A stretch of 64,000 nucleotides of DNA from Anaerovorax odorimutans. Its GTDB lineage: Bacteria > Bacillota > Clostridia > Peptostreptococcales > Anaerovoracaceae. Of this stretch, positions 23,950 through 33,345 are shown piece after piece. The position numbers and the translations under genes were made by a program. Position 1 is the first letter of the stretch; every line of letters begins with the position of its first letter. Where the stretch lies: positions 1 through 64,000 of the forward strand of contig NZ_JANFXK010000004.1 in assembly GCF_024459955.1 (NCBI RefSeq), given 5' to 3'. Below the pieces are notes generated by a model. It was not told the origin of the DNA and did not search any database. It was given only the letters and a program-made list of their open reading frames with translations.

Positions 23950-25269
23950 TCAAATCATCTCATCCACCGAGTCGAGCACCCGATCCATGATTGCCATTGC
24001 TTCCCGCAGCTCTTCCCCGGCGATGATCAGCGGCGGAGCCACCACAATCATATTTTCGTGGGAATAAGTAAAGAAGCCTTCCTTCATCAGCATACCTATG
24101 ATCTTGGGCATGACCCCCTCCGGGTCATTGTTGAAGGATACAATAGGCGCGCCCGATTCATCTTTAACGATTTCCATAGCGGAGAACAGGCCGATCTGGC
24201 GGATTTCGCCGACACATGGATGTGTCTTTGAGAAACCTTCTAAGAACTCTCTCAGCAGCTTGCCCTGCTTGGCTACGTTTTCTTCGATGTTCAGGTTTTC
24301 ATACTCCTTGATTGTGGCAACCGCTGCCGCACAGCCCATAGGGTGAGCGTTGTAGGTCAGACCGCACATCATCTTATGGTCGTCAAAGTATTTCTGGATT
24401 TTTTCTGAGACAATGACGCCGCCGATGGGAACGTACCCGCAGGTTACGCCTTTGGCAAAGGTCACCAGATCCGGTTCTATGCCGTAATTCTGGAAAGCAA
24501 AGGCTTTACCCGTACGATACCAGCCTGCCATAACCTCGTCGCACACCATTACAATTCCGTATTTCGTGCAAAGATCCCGCACGCCTTTTATCCATTTTGC
24601 AGGCGGAATCAAAATACCGTTGGACCCGACTACTGTTTCCAGGAAAATTGCAGCGATGCTTTCCGGTCCTTCATAGAGAACCTGATTTTCCAGCAGCTCC
24701 AGATAGAAATCAGCCGCATCATCTTTGTCCTTGAAGGCAACCTGTTTTGGCGCTCTATAGGCATACGGGCCGTCATATTTGATGAAGCCTGCCGGTCCCG
24801 GCTCGTTGGCAAAGTGCCGCGGTTCACCAGTGAGCATGCCCGCGCCTGCGGAAGATCCGTGATAGCAGCGGTACATGGAGAAAATCTTCCATCTTCCAGT
24901 GTATTGTTTTGCCATTTTAATTGCGTTTTCATTGGATTCAGCCCCTGCGTTGGTGAAAAATACCTTTGCGTTTTTCATCCCGGACATCTCCACAACCGCC
25001 TCCGCAGCATCCGATCTGACATCGATGGCAAAGGCCGGACTGATGAACGGCATCTTATCCGCCTGGTCCTTGATAGCCTGGATAATGGCTTTATTGCCGT
25101 GTCCCAGATTTGAGTTCACCAGCTGGGAGGACATATCATAATAGCGGTTTCCCTCCTCATCCCAGAAATAAATACCTTCGGCCTTTGTTATGACCTTAGG
25201 GTTAATGGCTTTCTGAGCGCTCCATGAATGCAGGTTGTACTTTAAGCTTTTTTCTTTAATTTCGGACAT
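23950..25269 (-). CDS. Class III aminotransferase (probable beta-alanine transaminase)
   Basis: The 439-residue PLP enzyme belongs to the omega-amino acid transaminase group (taurine/beta-alanine/GABA). Key parts: WDEEGNRYYDMSSQLVN near the start, FFTNAGAESNENAIKMAK (PLP phosphate site), YHGSSAGAGMLTG, VCDEVMAGWYRTG (PLP aspartate), and the Schiff-base lysine in TFAKGVTCGYVPIGG. Its position at the 3' end of a pyrimidine-degradation cluster suggests beta-alanine to malonate semialdehyde; taurine-pyruvate transamination is the main alternative by family resemblance. It is 42 bp downstream of the Cof-type gene. Confidence 0.88.
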   Translation of the reverse strand: MSEIKEKSLKYNLHSWSAQKAINPKVITKAEGIYFWDEEGNRYYDMSSQLVNSNLGHGNKAIIQAIKDQADKMPFISPAFAIDVRSDAAEAVVEMSGMKNAKVFFTNAGAESNENAIKMAKQYTGRWKIFSMYRCYHGSSAGAGMLTGEPRHFANEPGPAGFIKYDGPYAYRAPKQVAFKDKDDAADFYLELLENQVLYEGPESIAAIFLETVVGSNGILIPPAKWIKGVRDLCTKYGIVMVCDEVMAGWYRTGKAFAFQNYGIEPDLVTFAKGVTCGYVPIGGVIVSEKIQKYFDDHKMMCGLTYNAHPMGCAAAVATIKEYENLNIEENVAKQGKLLREFLEGFSKTHPCVGEIRQIGLFSAMEIVKDESGAPIVSFNNDPEGVMPKIIGMLMKEGFFTYSHENMIVVAPPLIIAGEELREAMAIMDRVLDSVDEMI

Positions 25270-25311
25270 TTGGTTCTTCCTTTCTTTCCTAATATAATTG
25301 CGAAACGAATA

Positions 25312-26139
25312 TCAGATAAACTTCATAATTGCTTGCGCCAGTCCGTCGCAGTCATTACTGGCCGCAACGAAGTCCGCACGCGCTTTTACATTTTCATCGG
25401 CGTTTTCCATGGCAACAGCAATATCGGCCGCAGCCAGCATTTCCAAATCGTTTTGGCTGTCTCCGGCGGCCATAACCTCATTCAGGTCTATGCCAAGGTT
25501 TTCGCATAATTTTTCCAGAGTTCTTGCTTTACTGCAGTTCTCTGCAATTAACTCCACATTGTTCTTTGCGGAAGATGTTATATGCGCATGCTTCACATCT
25601 GCAAGAGCTTCCTTGATTTTACTCTGCAGTGAATCCGGCTCGAAATAAACGGCGACCTTTTCGATCTGAGTTTTATGTACATCCAAAAGATGGATGACGC
25701 CTCTTACCGGAACTCTGGTTGTAAGGACATAATCACGGCTCCGGTAAGAGATCTGTCCCTGCTCAAGCTTCTCGTAATAGGACCGTTCAATATGGGCGCT
25801 GCCTTTGACGTATATTTCTATCATCAGCGCCTCTTTTTGGAGGATATTTTTTATCTCTTCTGCGCCCAGGGGGTCAATGTAGTTTTTATAGAGAATTTCT
25901 CCGCTTTGCGCATCTCTTATTTCTGCGCCATTGGACACAACCGCATAGCGAATACAATTGCCGCCGTCCAGCTCTAAAAGCTCCTGCGGCAGTGATTTAT
26001 AGCACCTTCCCGTTACCGGCACCACCACAATGCCCAGGTGTGCGGCTTTGATTAAAGCTTCTTTTGTTTTTTCCGTCAACTGATTCTGCGAATTTAATGT
26101 CGTTCCGTCCAGGTCCAGGGCAATCAGTTTTACATTCAT
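25312..26139 (-). CDS. Cof-type HAD-family phosphatase
   Basis: The 275-residue Cof/HAD-IIB phosphatase acts on phosphorylated sugars, FMN or similar metabolites. Motif I is LIALDLDGTTLNSQ, motif II VVPVTGR, motif III a lysine region near 195-205, and motif IV MAAGDSQNDLEMLAAADIAVAMENA. The cap domain lies between residues 85 and 185. Its place between the carboxyltransferase and aminotransferase genes is not explained by the pathway. Confidence 0.93.
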   Translation of the reverse strand: MNVKLIALDLDGTTLNSQNQLTEKTKEALIKAAHLGIVVVPVTGRCYKSLPQELLELDGGNCIRYAVVSNGAEIRDAQSGEILYKNYIDPLGAEEIKNILQKEALMIEIYVKGSAHIERSYYEKLEQGQISYRSRDYVLTTRVPVRGVIHLLDVHKTQIEKVAVYFEPDSLQSKIKEALADVKHAHITSSAKNNVELIAENCSKARTLEKLCENLGIDLNEVMAAGDSQNDLEMLAAADIAVAMENADENVKARADFVAASNDCDGLAQAIMKFI

Positions 26140-26288
26140 TCAAAACTATCCTTTCTATACTTGTCAGGCAGACTTCCCAGCATAAATTCTTTCTGGTAGC
26201 CCGCATGGCTCGCTGCGCTGCAAGAACCGGCTCATATGAAAAGCTGCCCAAAAGGTAAATTGTTTCAAAGGCCGGCGGCTGGTTGAAA

Positions 26289-26497
26289 CCCCTGAATATC
26301 AATAGACAGCCCGCAGCAGCACAATATTGATAGTTTCACAGTGGTTTTGGAAAATAAAAGCATTAAAATATCAATAGCGCATATTTTATTGTGCTATTTT
26401 GATAATTTCGTGCGAATTTTATCGTATTTTCTCCTGAAAATATCATTGAGTCTTGATATAATTATATATTTTGATATTCTTCCTCATTTCCGGGCGA
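26289..26497. repeat. Dispersed extragenic repeat, split by an AT-rich insertion
   Basis: The left part (26289-26332, CCCTGAATATCAATAG to TATTGATA) and the right part (26469-26497, TTTGATATTCTTCCTCATTT) together match one continuous sequence at 37095-37156. The intervening 140 bp are AT-rich and contain an inverted repeat (AATATCAATAGCGCA and TGTGCTATTTTGATA) that could end the carboxyltransferase transcript. TTGATA is present at both junctions. The rest of the 26140-26544 gap shows no gene. Confidence 0.55.
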
Positions 26498-26544
26498 TTT
26501 CCGAGCGACAGTCCAGGCAACAATCCGGGTGATATATTGATAAT

Positions 26545-28089
26545 TTACAATGGTATATTGGAATGTTTTTTATATGGCATCGCCGGCTTTTTGTTGCGGA
26601 TAATCCTCAGATCTTTGATGATTCTGCTTCGCAGCTCCTGCGGATCGATCACATCGTCTACGATACCGTATTCGGCTCCTTTATATGGGTTGAGGAACAG
26701 CTCCTTGTATTTTTCGGTCAATTCTTTGCGCTTGGCTGCCGGGTCCGCGGCGTCTGCGATTTCGTGTTTGAACACGATATTGGCAGCCCCCTCAGCGCCC
26801 ATGATAGCCAGCTCTCCTGTGGGCAGAGCCAGGACGAAATCCGCACCCATGCCCTTGCCGCACATGGCCGAATAGGCGCCGCCGTAGTCCTTTCTGACCA
26901 CGACTGTGATCTTAGGAACCGTGGCTTCCGAATAGGCAAAGAGCAGCTTGGCCCCATTGCGAATGATGCCGTTATGCTCCTGCATAACGCCCGGAAGATA
27001 TCCCGGCGTATCTGCCAGAGTGACGAGCGGGATGTTGTAGCAATCGCAGAAACGCACGAATCTGGCGGCCTTCCAGGAGGCGTTCACATCGATACAGCCT
27101 GCCAGCATTTTCGGTTGGTTGCCTACGATTCCTACCGTTTCCCCGCCCAAACGGGCAAACCCCACCACGATATTCTGTGCGAAGCTTTCCTGAATCTCCA
27201 TAAAATCCTGGTTATCCACAAAGCTCCTGATTACGTCCTTCATATCAAAGGATTTCTGCGCATCGACGGGAATGATCGTTTTAATTTCCGGCGTTTTGCG
27301 GTCGATGGGGTCGTTTTCCAGATACTTGGGCGGCGCTTCCTTGCTGTTTGCAGGCAGGAAGGAAAGGAGTCTTTTTGCCACTGCAAAACCTTCCTGCTCT
27401 GAATTTACTACAAAGTGCGCCAGACCCGTTATTCTTCCATGAACGCCCGCGCCGCCGATGTCATCAAAGGTGGTTTTTTCTCCTGTCACCGATTCAATTA
27501 CCGCCGGTCCGGTAACAAACATCTTTCCGGTCGGGTTTACTTGAATGATGAAATCCGTCAGGGCCGCACAGTAAGAAGTTCCGCCGGCACAGGTTCCCAT
27601 AATCAGAGAGATCTGCGGTATCCACCCCGATGCGATGCTGGTCTGCCCAAAGGTGGAGCAGTACGCATGGAGGGCCGAAACGCCCTCCTGAATTCTTGCC
27701 CCGGCAGCATCGTTAAAGGAGATGATCGGATATCCGCCCTCCATGGCCTTTTCAAAGCAGTTCATGATCTTATCCCTGCCGGCCTCGCCCATGGAACCGC
27801 CCATGACCGTCACATCATTGGCGTAGGCGAAAACCGGTCTGCCGTCTACATTTCCGTATCCACAGAGAACGCCTTCATTGCCCAGGTCCTTTTTATTCAG
27901 GTCAAAGTCAGCGCAGCGGTTCTTTGTCCAGGGCTTCATCTCCGTATAGGTGCCGGCATCGAAAAAGCCGTCAATTCGCTCTTCCGCCGTCAGCTTCCCT
28001 GCCTTGTGCATTTTTTCTACCCTTTTGGGATTGTTTTTTATTTTTAACGCTTCTCGTTTTTCATGATATTTTTCATAGATGTCAGTCAT
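26545..28089 (-). CDS. Acyl-CoA carboxylase carboxyltransferase subunit (PccB/MmdA-like)
   Basis: The 514-residue protein transfers CO2 between carboxybiotin and a short-chain acyl-CoA (propionyl/methylmalonyl or acetyl/malonyl). Crotonase-fold features: ISFNDAAGARIQEGVSAL and IMGTCAGGTSYCAALTDFI (first oxyanion hole), MFVTGPAVIESVTGE, LVTLADTPGYLPGVMQEHNGIIRNGAKLL, and VVRKDYGGAYSAMCGKGMGAD (second). No biotin carboxylase, biotin carrier or membrane decarboxylase subunit is in the window. I start at 28089 because GGAGAAGAG lies just upstream; an ATG 12 bp earlier directly follows the hydA stop. Confidence 0.9.
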   Translation of the reverse strand: MTDIYEKYHEKREALKIKNNPKRVEKMHKAGKLTAEERIDGFFDAGTYTEMKPWTKNRCADFDLNKKDLGNEGVLCGYGNVDGRPVFAYANDVTVMGGSMGEAGRDKIMNCFEKAMEGGYPIISFNDAAGARIQEGVSALHAYCSTFGQTSIASGWIPQISLIMGTCAGGTSYCAALTDFIIQVNPTGKMFVTGPAVIESVTGEKTTFDDIGGAGVHGRITGLAHFVVNSEQEGFAVAKRLLSFLPANSKEAPPKYLENDPIDRKTPEIKTIIPVDAQKSFDMKDVIRSFVDNQDFMEIQESFAQNIVVGFARLGGETVGIVGNQPKMLAGCIDVNASWKAARFVRFCDCYNIPLVTLADTPGYLPGVMQEHNGIIRNGAKLLFAYSEATVPKITVVVRKDYGGAYSAMCGKGMGADFVLALPTGELAIMGAEGAANIVFKHEIADAADPAAKRKELTEKYKELFLNPYKGAEYGIVDDVIDPQELRSRIIKDLRIIRNKKPAMPYKKHSNIPL

Positions 28090-28101
28090 TCTCTTCTCCA
28101 T

Positions 28102-29505
28102 TTACAGTTCCGGCCCTTTAAATTCAAGCCTGTGGCATTTGATGAGCTGGCCGTCTCCGCGTTTGCCCAGGAACTCTCCGTCTTTGAACACCAGTCTCCC
28201 TCTGCTGTATGTGGCCTGCGGATAGCCTTTCAGCTTTACACCTTCCCAGATGGTATGATCCGTATCGCCGTGCATAGCTTCATTGGTAATGGTGAATTCT
28301 TTCTGCGGATCGTAGATAACCAAGTCCGCATCCAGGCCGACACGGACAGCGCCCTTGCGATGGTCCAGCCCAAACAGCTTGGACGGATTCAACGCGCATA
28401 GCTCAACCGCCTTGTTAAAGCTGATCCTTCCTGCCACTGCCTGCGAAAGCACATAAGGGTACATATTTTCCACACCGGCGCAGCCGTTGGGAATGGTTGT
28501 AAAGTTGCCGGGGCTTCCGTCTTTTTGGGTAATGCCCCAGTCCTTTTCCTCCTGCCTGAAAGGACAGTGGTCGGTGGCGATAGTCGTAATATTTCCGTTG
28601 GCAATCCCATCCCAGAGAGCGTCCTGAGATTCCTGATTTTTCATAGGCGGGGAGCAGACAAAATCTCTGCCGCGTTCCCGCTTGTAAACTTCATTGGTAA
28701 AATGCAGGTACTGGGGGCAGGTTTCAGCAAAGATCGGGTAGCCCTGCTTTCTTGCTTCTGTGACCGCTTCCATACCCATTTTATCCGCCAGATGAACGAT
28801 ATAGAGGGGCGCCTGCGCCATTTTCGCCAGGTTGACAGCCCGCACGTCTGCCTCTCCTTCTACCAGCTCATTCTTAGACATATAGTGCCACCAGGCGGAA
28901 GTCTTTCCCTCCGACAAATAGCGGTTTACCAGCAAGCTGTTCACGTCCTTGTTCTCTGCATGGACACCTACCAGCGCTCCCAGCTCCTTGGATTTCTCAA
29001 GGACCTTGTAAAAGGACCCATCGTCTACTCCAAAGTCATAGACCATATATACCTTGAAAGAGGGTATTCCGTATTCAACCGCTTCCTCCATGGAATCGAG
29101 CAGTTCCTCTGTGGATACGTCGCCGACTCCAATATGGAAGGAATAGTCCACGGCAGCGTCTTTACAGGCAATGGCATCTCTGCGTTTGGCAGCGTCCAAA
29201 AGCCGTTCGCCCGCTTCCTGCTGAGCAAAATCAAATACTGTAGTCGTACCGCCGCAGGCAGCGGATCTTGTGCCTGCATAGTAGTCGTCGGAGGAAATCG
29301 TTCCCCCAAAAGCCAGCGCCAGATGGGTGTGTCCGTCAATCGCTCCCGGGAGAACAAGTTTGTCTTTCGCATCTACTACTTCCGTAAAATCGGCTTCGTC
29401 AAAATCCGTGCCTATGGCTGCGATCTTCCCGCTGTCCACGGCAACGTCGGCCTGATAAGTCTCGGCGGCCGTAACAATCGTTCCGTTTTTAATCAGTAAA
29501 TCCAT
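28102..29505 (-). CDS. hydA: Dihydropyrimidinase
   Basis: HydA opens dihydrouracil or dihydrothymine to N-carbamoyl-beta-amino acids. The 467-residue amidohydrolase has the zinc motif GAIDGHTHLALAFGG, the carboxylated lysine in PSFKVYMVYDFGVDD, histidines in GVHAENKD and YIVHLADK, and the aspartate in TIATDHCPFRQEEKDWG. All catalytic positions are intact. I start at 29505 (MDLLIKNGTIV) where AGAGGATT precedes the ATG. It lies 10 bp downstream of preA. Confidence 0.95.
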   Translation of the reverse strand: MDLLIKNGTIVTAAETYQADVAVDSGKIAAIGTDFDEADFTEVVDAKDKLVLPGAIDGHTHLALAFGGTISSDDYYAGTRSAACGGTTTVFDFAQQEAGERLLDAAKRRDAIACKDAAVDYSFHIGVGDVSTEELLDSMEEAVEYGIPSFKVYMVYDFGVDDGSFYKVLEKSKELGALVGVHAENKDVNSLLVNRYLSEGKTSAWWHYMSKNELVEGEADVRAVNLAKMAQAPLYIVHLADKMGMEAVTEARKQGYPIFAETCPQYLHFTNEVYKRERGRDFVCSPPMKNQESQDALWDGIANGNITTIATDHCPFRQEEKDWGITQKDGSPGNFTTIPNGCAGVENMYPYVLSQAVAGRISFNKAVELCALNPSKLFGLDHRKGAVRVGLDADLVIYDPQKEFTITNEAMHGDTDHTIWEGVKLKGYPQATYSRGRLVFKDGEFLGKRGDGQLIKCHRLEFKGPEL

Positions 29506-29515
29506 AACAAATCCT

Positions 29516-30772
29516 CTATTCAAATTTTTCTTTCAGGATCAGCTCTTCCGGCTGACACCCTTCTCTCCATACCAGCTCGCCCGGCAGGATACAGTCGGCC
29601 ACAGGACAAACCTTCTGACAGAGATGACAGCCTACGCAGTGATCCGTATCCAGCTCAGGCCTTCTTTTTTCTTCATTCCATTTAATAGCCTGGTGACCGC
29701 CGTCATAGCAGGAGACATAGCATCTGCCGCAGCCCACGCATTTTTCTTCATTAAAGTCCGGACGGATCTGATAAGTCCTGGTAAGCTCGGAAGGAGAAAC
29801 GATATTCGGCAGTGCTTTTCCCACCAGCTCATCCAGAGAATTGAATCCTTTTTCGTCCATATAGTGCTGCATACCGGAGATCATATCTTCAACAATTCGG
29901 TATCCATATTCCATAACGGCAGTGGTAACCTGAACGTTTCTTGCTCCCACCAGCAGATAATCCAGCGCATCAGACCAGGTGTAAATACCGCCCACGCCTG
30001 ACATGGGCACGCCCTGGAGGTCCGGACAGTTGCCCATTTCCGTCATAAAGCGAAGGCAGATCGGTTTTATGGCCGCTCCCGAAAAGCCGGATATAGCGGA
30101 TTTGCCATTGATGACCGGCTGGGTGGTAAACAAATCATGGTCAATATCAATGACGGATTTTACGGTATTAATGGCTGAGATACCCGTTGCTCCGCCTTTC
30201 ATGGCAGCCAGAGCGGAAGGGACCATATTGGTGACATTGGGAGTCATTTTGGCGATGACCGGCAGCTTGGTTCCGCTGACCGATGCTCTGGTGAAGGATT
30301 CCACCAGCTTGGGATTGGTTCCCACGTCGGAGCCCATGTTCTCTCTTCCCATATGCGGGCAGGAGAGGTTGATTTCAATTCCATCAGCGTCAGCCTGCTC
30401 GGCGTAGCTGCATAGAAGCTTCCAGTCATCTTCTGTTTGTCCCATGAAGGAAGCGAAAATAACGTGATCCGGATAGTCTCGTTTGAGTCTTCTCATATGC
30501 TCCAGATTTTCTTCCAATGTATTTTGAGAAGCGTGCTCGCAGTTTTTGAATCCGGTCCACGGTTCGCCGGCGTTGCCATAGCTTCCGAAAATCGGAGAAA
30601 TCTCATTTTCGTTCCAGAGGTCGATGGTCTTATAAAAAACGCCTCCCCATCCTGCTTCAAAGCATTTTGAGATCATATCGTAATTGTTTCCTACCGGAGA
30701 GGAGGAAAGGAAATAAGGGTTTTTACACTTAATTCCCGCAAATTCAATTGACAAATCTTTCTTCACTGACAT
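29516..30772 (-). CDS. preA: NAD-dependent dihydropyrimidine dehydrogenase, subunit PreA
   Basis: PreA reduces uracil or thymine to the dihydro form (or the reverse) with electrons from PreT. The 418-residue protein has an N-terminal FMN-binding dihydroorotate-dehydrogenase-like barrel (IKCKNPYFLSSSPVG, IEINLSCPHMG, VIAKMTPNVTN, GVGGIYTW) and a C-terminal two-cluster ferredoxin domain: CVGCGRCYVSCYDGG and CVGCHLCQKVCPVADC. It overlaps preT by one base (stop/start), so the two subunits are translationally coupled. Confidence 0.96.
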   Translation of the reverse strand: MSVKKDLSIEFAGIKCKNPYFLSSSPVGNNYDMISKCFEAGWGGVFYKTIDLWNENEISPIFGSYGNAGEPWTGFKNCEHASQNTLEENLEHMRRLKRDYPDHVIFASFMGQTEDDWKLLCSYAEQADADGIEINLSCPHMGRENMGSDVGTNPKLVESFTRASVSGTKLPVIAKMTPNVTNMVPSALAAMKGGATGISAINTVKSVIDIDHDLFTTQPVINGKSAISGFSGAAIKPICLRFMTEMGNCPDLQGVPMSGVGGIYTWSDALDYLLVGARNVQVTTAVMEYGYRIVEDMISGMQHYMDEKGFNSLDELVGKALPNIVSPSELTRTYQIRPDFNEEKCVGCGRCYVSCYDGGHQAIKWNEEKRRPELDTDHCVGCHLCQKVCPVADCILPGELVWREGCQPEELILKEKFE

Positions 30773-31992
30773 TATTTCACACCTGCTTTCTTCTCAAGAT
30801 AATCGATCATGGCTGCCGCCGCTTCCTTGCCTTCCGCAACTGCATCCACCACAGTTTTTCCGCCGTTGGCAATATCTCCGCCAACGAAAACGCCTTCTGC
30901 GTCCATGCCGCCTACTGCTTCTGCGCTCTGTCCAATGGCAAAGACAACTGTATCGGCCTTTACCTTTGCCTCTGACTGCCCGTCTCTGCCTTTGAACTGA
31001 ACAAAATCAACTTTTCCGTCCTTTTCAAGAATGGCCGCCGGGGCGAATTCTGTGGTTATGGTAACTCCCATTGACTGGACATACTTGATCTCAGCCATTT
31101 CTGCAGGTGCCTCTTCAATGGTTCTTCTGTAATAGATCATTACCTTTTCCGCGCCGGCAAGCTTTGCTGTTGCTGCGCAGTCCATGGCTACGTCGCCGCC
31201 GCCGATGACGATTACTTTATTGCCAATTTCCGATTTTCCGCCAGACTCTCTGGCTTCTTTCAGATAGTCCAAAGCGTAGCGTACGCCTTTTGCGTCCGCG
31301 CCCGGAAGATCGACTTTCTTCGTCCCCCACAGACCGGCTCCGACAAATACTGTGTCATATCCTGCTGCTTTTAAAGCTTCTGCTGATTCCACCTTTTTGC
31401 CCAGTTCGAATTTTACCCCCAGGTCCTTGATCAGCTGGATATCGTAATCTACTGTTTCCTGCGGCAGTCTGGCGGGCACGATGCCATAGGTCAGCATTCC
31501 GCCGGCCTTTTGCTGAGCGTCATATACAGTAACCTCGTATCCGGCGCGGGCCAGTACAGATGCCGCTGCCAGGGATGCCGGGCCAGCTCCGATGCAGGCA
31601 GCTTTTCCGGCTTTCTTTTCTTCCGGTGCTTCTACATTTTTCATGCCAAAGGCCTTTTCCTGCTCCACGAGGAAGCTCTGGAGTCTGCCGATTTCAATTG
31701 GTTTGTCGATCCCGCACCGGCTGCAGGCTTCCTGACAGAGCTGGTCGTAAGGGCAGACCTTAGCGCAGCTTCCGCCAAGGGGATTATTTTTTCTGATGGT
31801 TTCCGCAGCGCCCTTTACATTGTTGAACCGCAGAGAGCGGATAAACCTCGCCGGATCGGTTCCGGCAGGGCAGGCCTCACTGCACGGCGCGTCATGACAT
31901 ACCAGGCATCTTCTTGCCTCTTCTCTGGCAGTCCGCAGATTGTATCCCGCTGCTGCCTCTTCCAAATACTCTTTTTTAACAACCTTACTCAA
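30772..31992 (-). CDS. preT: NAD-dependent dihydropyrimidine dehydrogenase, subunit PreT
   Basis: PreT carries electrons between NAD(H) and PreA through FAD and Fe-S clusters. The 406-residue protein begins with the cysteine-rich domain CLVCHDAPCSEACPAGTDP, CAKVCPYDQLCQEACSRCG, followed by the FAD fold IGAGPASLAAASVLARAGYE and the NAD fold VIVIGGGDVAMDCAATAKLAGAE, then VVFAIGQSAE. The length equals E. coli PreT (about 412). It is 21 bp downstream of the M20 hydrolase gene in the same operon. Confidence 0.95.
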   Translation of the reverse strand: MSKVVKKEYLEEAAAGYNLRTAREEARRCLVCHDAPCSEACPAGTDPARFIRSLRFNNVKGAAETIRKNNPLGGSCAKVCPYDQLCQEACSRCGIDKPIEIGRLQSFLVEQEKAFGMKNVEAPEEKKAGKAACIGAGPASLAAASVLARAGYEVTVYDAQQKAGGMLTYGIVPARLPQETVDYDIQLIKDLGVKFELGKKVESAEALKAAGYDTVFVGAGLWGTKKVDLPGADAKGVRYALDYLKEARESGGKSEIGNKVIVIGGGDVAMDCAATAKLAGAEKVMIYYRRTIEEAPAEMAEIKYVQSMGVTITTEFAPAAILEKDGKVDFVQFKGRDGQSEAKVKADTVVFAIGQSAEAVGGMDAEGVFVGGDIANGGKTVVDAVAEGKEAAAAMIDYLEKKAGVK

Positions 31993-32013
31993 TGCATTTG
32001 CCTCCTATCTCAA

Positions 32014-33345
32014 TTAAAAATCCAATTCTTTAAAGTCTTCCTTTTTCATTTCGCTTGCTGTCAGGAAAATTGCCGCGTTTCCGGCCAGCGCCTTTTCGAT
32101 AAAGTCTGTTCTGCATTTATCATACGGCGTATGGGCAAACTGTTCCTGCATTCCGGAATAGCCGATGGTCGGTTTTCTGTAATGCCCTGCGGTAACAGCC
32201 GCATCTGTGGCAAAGGACCAGTAGCCGTATTTTACAGGCTGTCCGATATTGGAAAGGGCCTGTGCGCAGGCTTTTGTAAAGGGGTGATCCTTTTTGATCT
32301 TCCAGGCTTCGGTAAACTTGTAGCCTTCCATTACTTCTCCCGTATAGCAGGTATCGATACACGGTTTTACCTGAATATCCGCTTTGAATTCCGGATCCTC
32401 CGCCGCTATATCATCCAATACCTTCTGCAGGATTTTCATTGCGCTGTCTTCTGTTTCTCCGATCATGGTCCTCCTGTCAAAGGAGAGGAAGCACTGGTCG
32501 GGAACGATAGACAATGCACCCGGAGAACATTCAATGATATTCAGAGAGATGGATGCTGGTTCTACTTCACCGTCCGGGTCCTTCGGGAGATTCGGAATCA
32601 CTTCAGTTCTGATTTTTTCAATTACCGGGATCGCTTTATAAATGGCGTTGATTCCGTTCTGCGGGCAGCTGCCGTGGCTGGTTCTGCCATATACGGTGAT
32701 CAGATATTCAATTCTTCCTCTGTGCCCCAGATACAGGCTGAGGCTTGTCGCTTCCGATGAAACCATGGCGTCAAAATCCAGGCCTCTTTCCGGGAAGGTT
32801 TCCGCCAGCATACGTCTGGTACCGCCGTTTTGTCCGGATTCCTCATGTACCACGCCTGTATACATGAAATCGCCTTTCAGCTTCACTCCCTGCTCACGCA
32901 GTTTGAGAAGAATCGCACCGGCGTAGATCTGAAAACCGTGGCCGCTCTTGACATCCGACGCGCCTCTGCCGTGGATGCATTCCACCATTTCTTTTACGGT
33001 TCTGTCTTCGTTGTCACATTCACAGATATCGATCTCGCCGCCGTAAGGGTCATAGCCCTCCCAATTGCTCACATCTCCAGGGGCCACATGGTCCATGTGG
33101 GAATTGTACATAATGGTCGGTCCCTCTTCATCACCTTTTATAATCCCGATTACATTGCCGTATTTATCCCGGCTGACATCATCGTATCCCAGCTTTTCCA
33201 TTTCCGCGATCAAAATCTCCGTCAGCTTATATTCATCGCCGCTGATAGACGGTGTCTGCAGCAGCTTTTGGATAAATTTGATGCAATCCTCTTTGAGCTC
33301 TTTTGCTATTTCATTGATCTGGTCATATATTTTTTCATCATACAT
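32014..33345 (-). CDS. M20-family metallohydrolase (possible N-carbamoyl-beta-alanine amidohydrolase)
   Basis: The 443-residue protein is a two-metal M20 peptidase/amidase of the YgeY-like type. Ligands: MYNSHMDHVAPGD, GRGASDVKSGHG, VVHEESGQNGG (catalytic Glu) and, near the end, FAHTPYDKC. It lies between the permease and preT in a uracil-degradation operon that otherwise lacks a beta-ureidopropionase, so I infer that it opens N-carbamoyl-beta-alanine to beta-alanine, CO2 and ammonia; a dipeptidase-like role is possible. I start at 33345 (AAGGAGG upstream); it overlaps the permease gene by 8 bp. Confidence 0.85.
   Translation of the reverse strand: MYDEKIYDQINEIAKELKEDCIKFIQKLLQTPSISGDEYKLTEILIAEMEKLGYDDVSRDKYGNVIGIIKGDEEGPTIMYNSHMDHVAPGDVSNWEGYDPYGGEIDICECDNEDRTVKEMVECIHGRGASDVKSGHGFQIYAGAILLKLREQGVKLKGDFMYTGVVHEESGQNGGTRRMLAETFPERGLDFDAMVSSEATSLSLYLGHRGRIEYLITVYGRTSHGSCPQNGINAIYKAIPVIEKIRTEVIPNLPKDPDGEVEPASISLNIIECSPGALSIVPDQCFLSFDRRTMIGETEDSAMKILQKVLDDIAAEDPEFKADIQVKPCIDTCYTGEVMEGYKFTEAWKIKKDHPFTKACAQALSNIGQPVKYGYWSFATDAAVTAGHYRKPTIGYSGMQEQFAHTPYDKCRTDFIEKALAGNAAIFLTASEMKKEDFKELDF

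Noticed and set aside
32014-33345. Assignment of the M20 enzyme to selenium or purine metabolism (YgeY context)
   Set aside because: No ssnA, xdh, ygeW or selenium genes are in the window; the pyrimidine context fits better.
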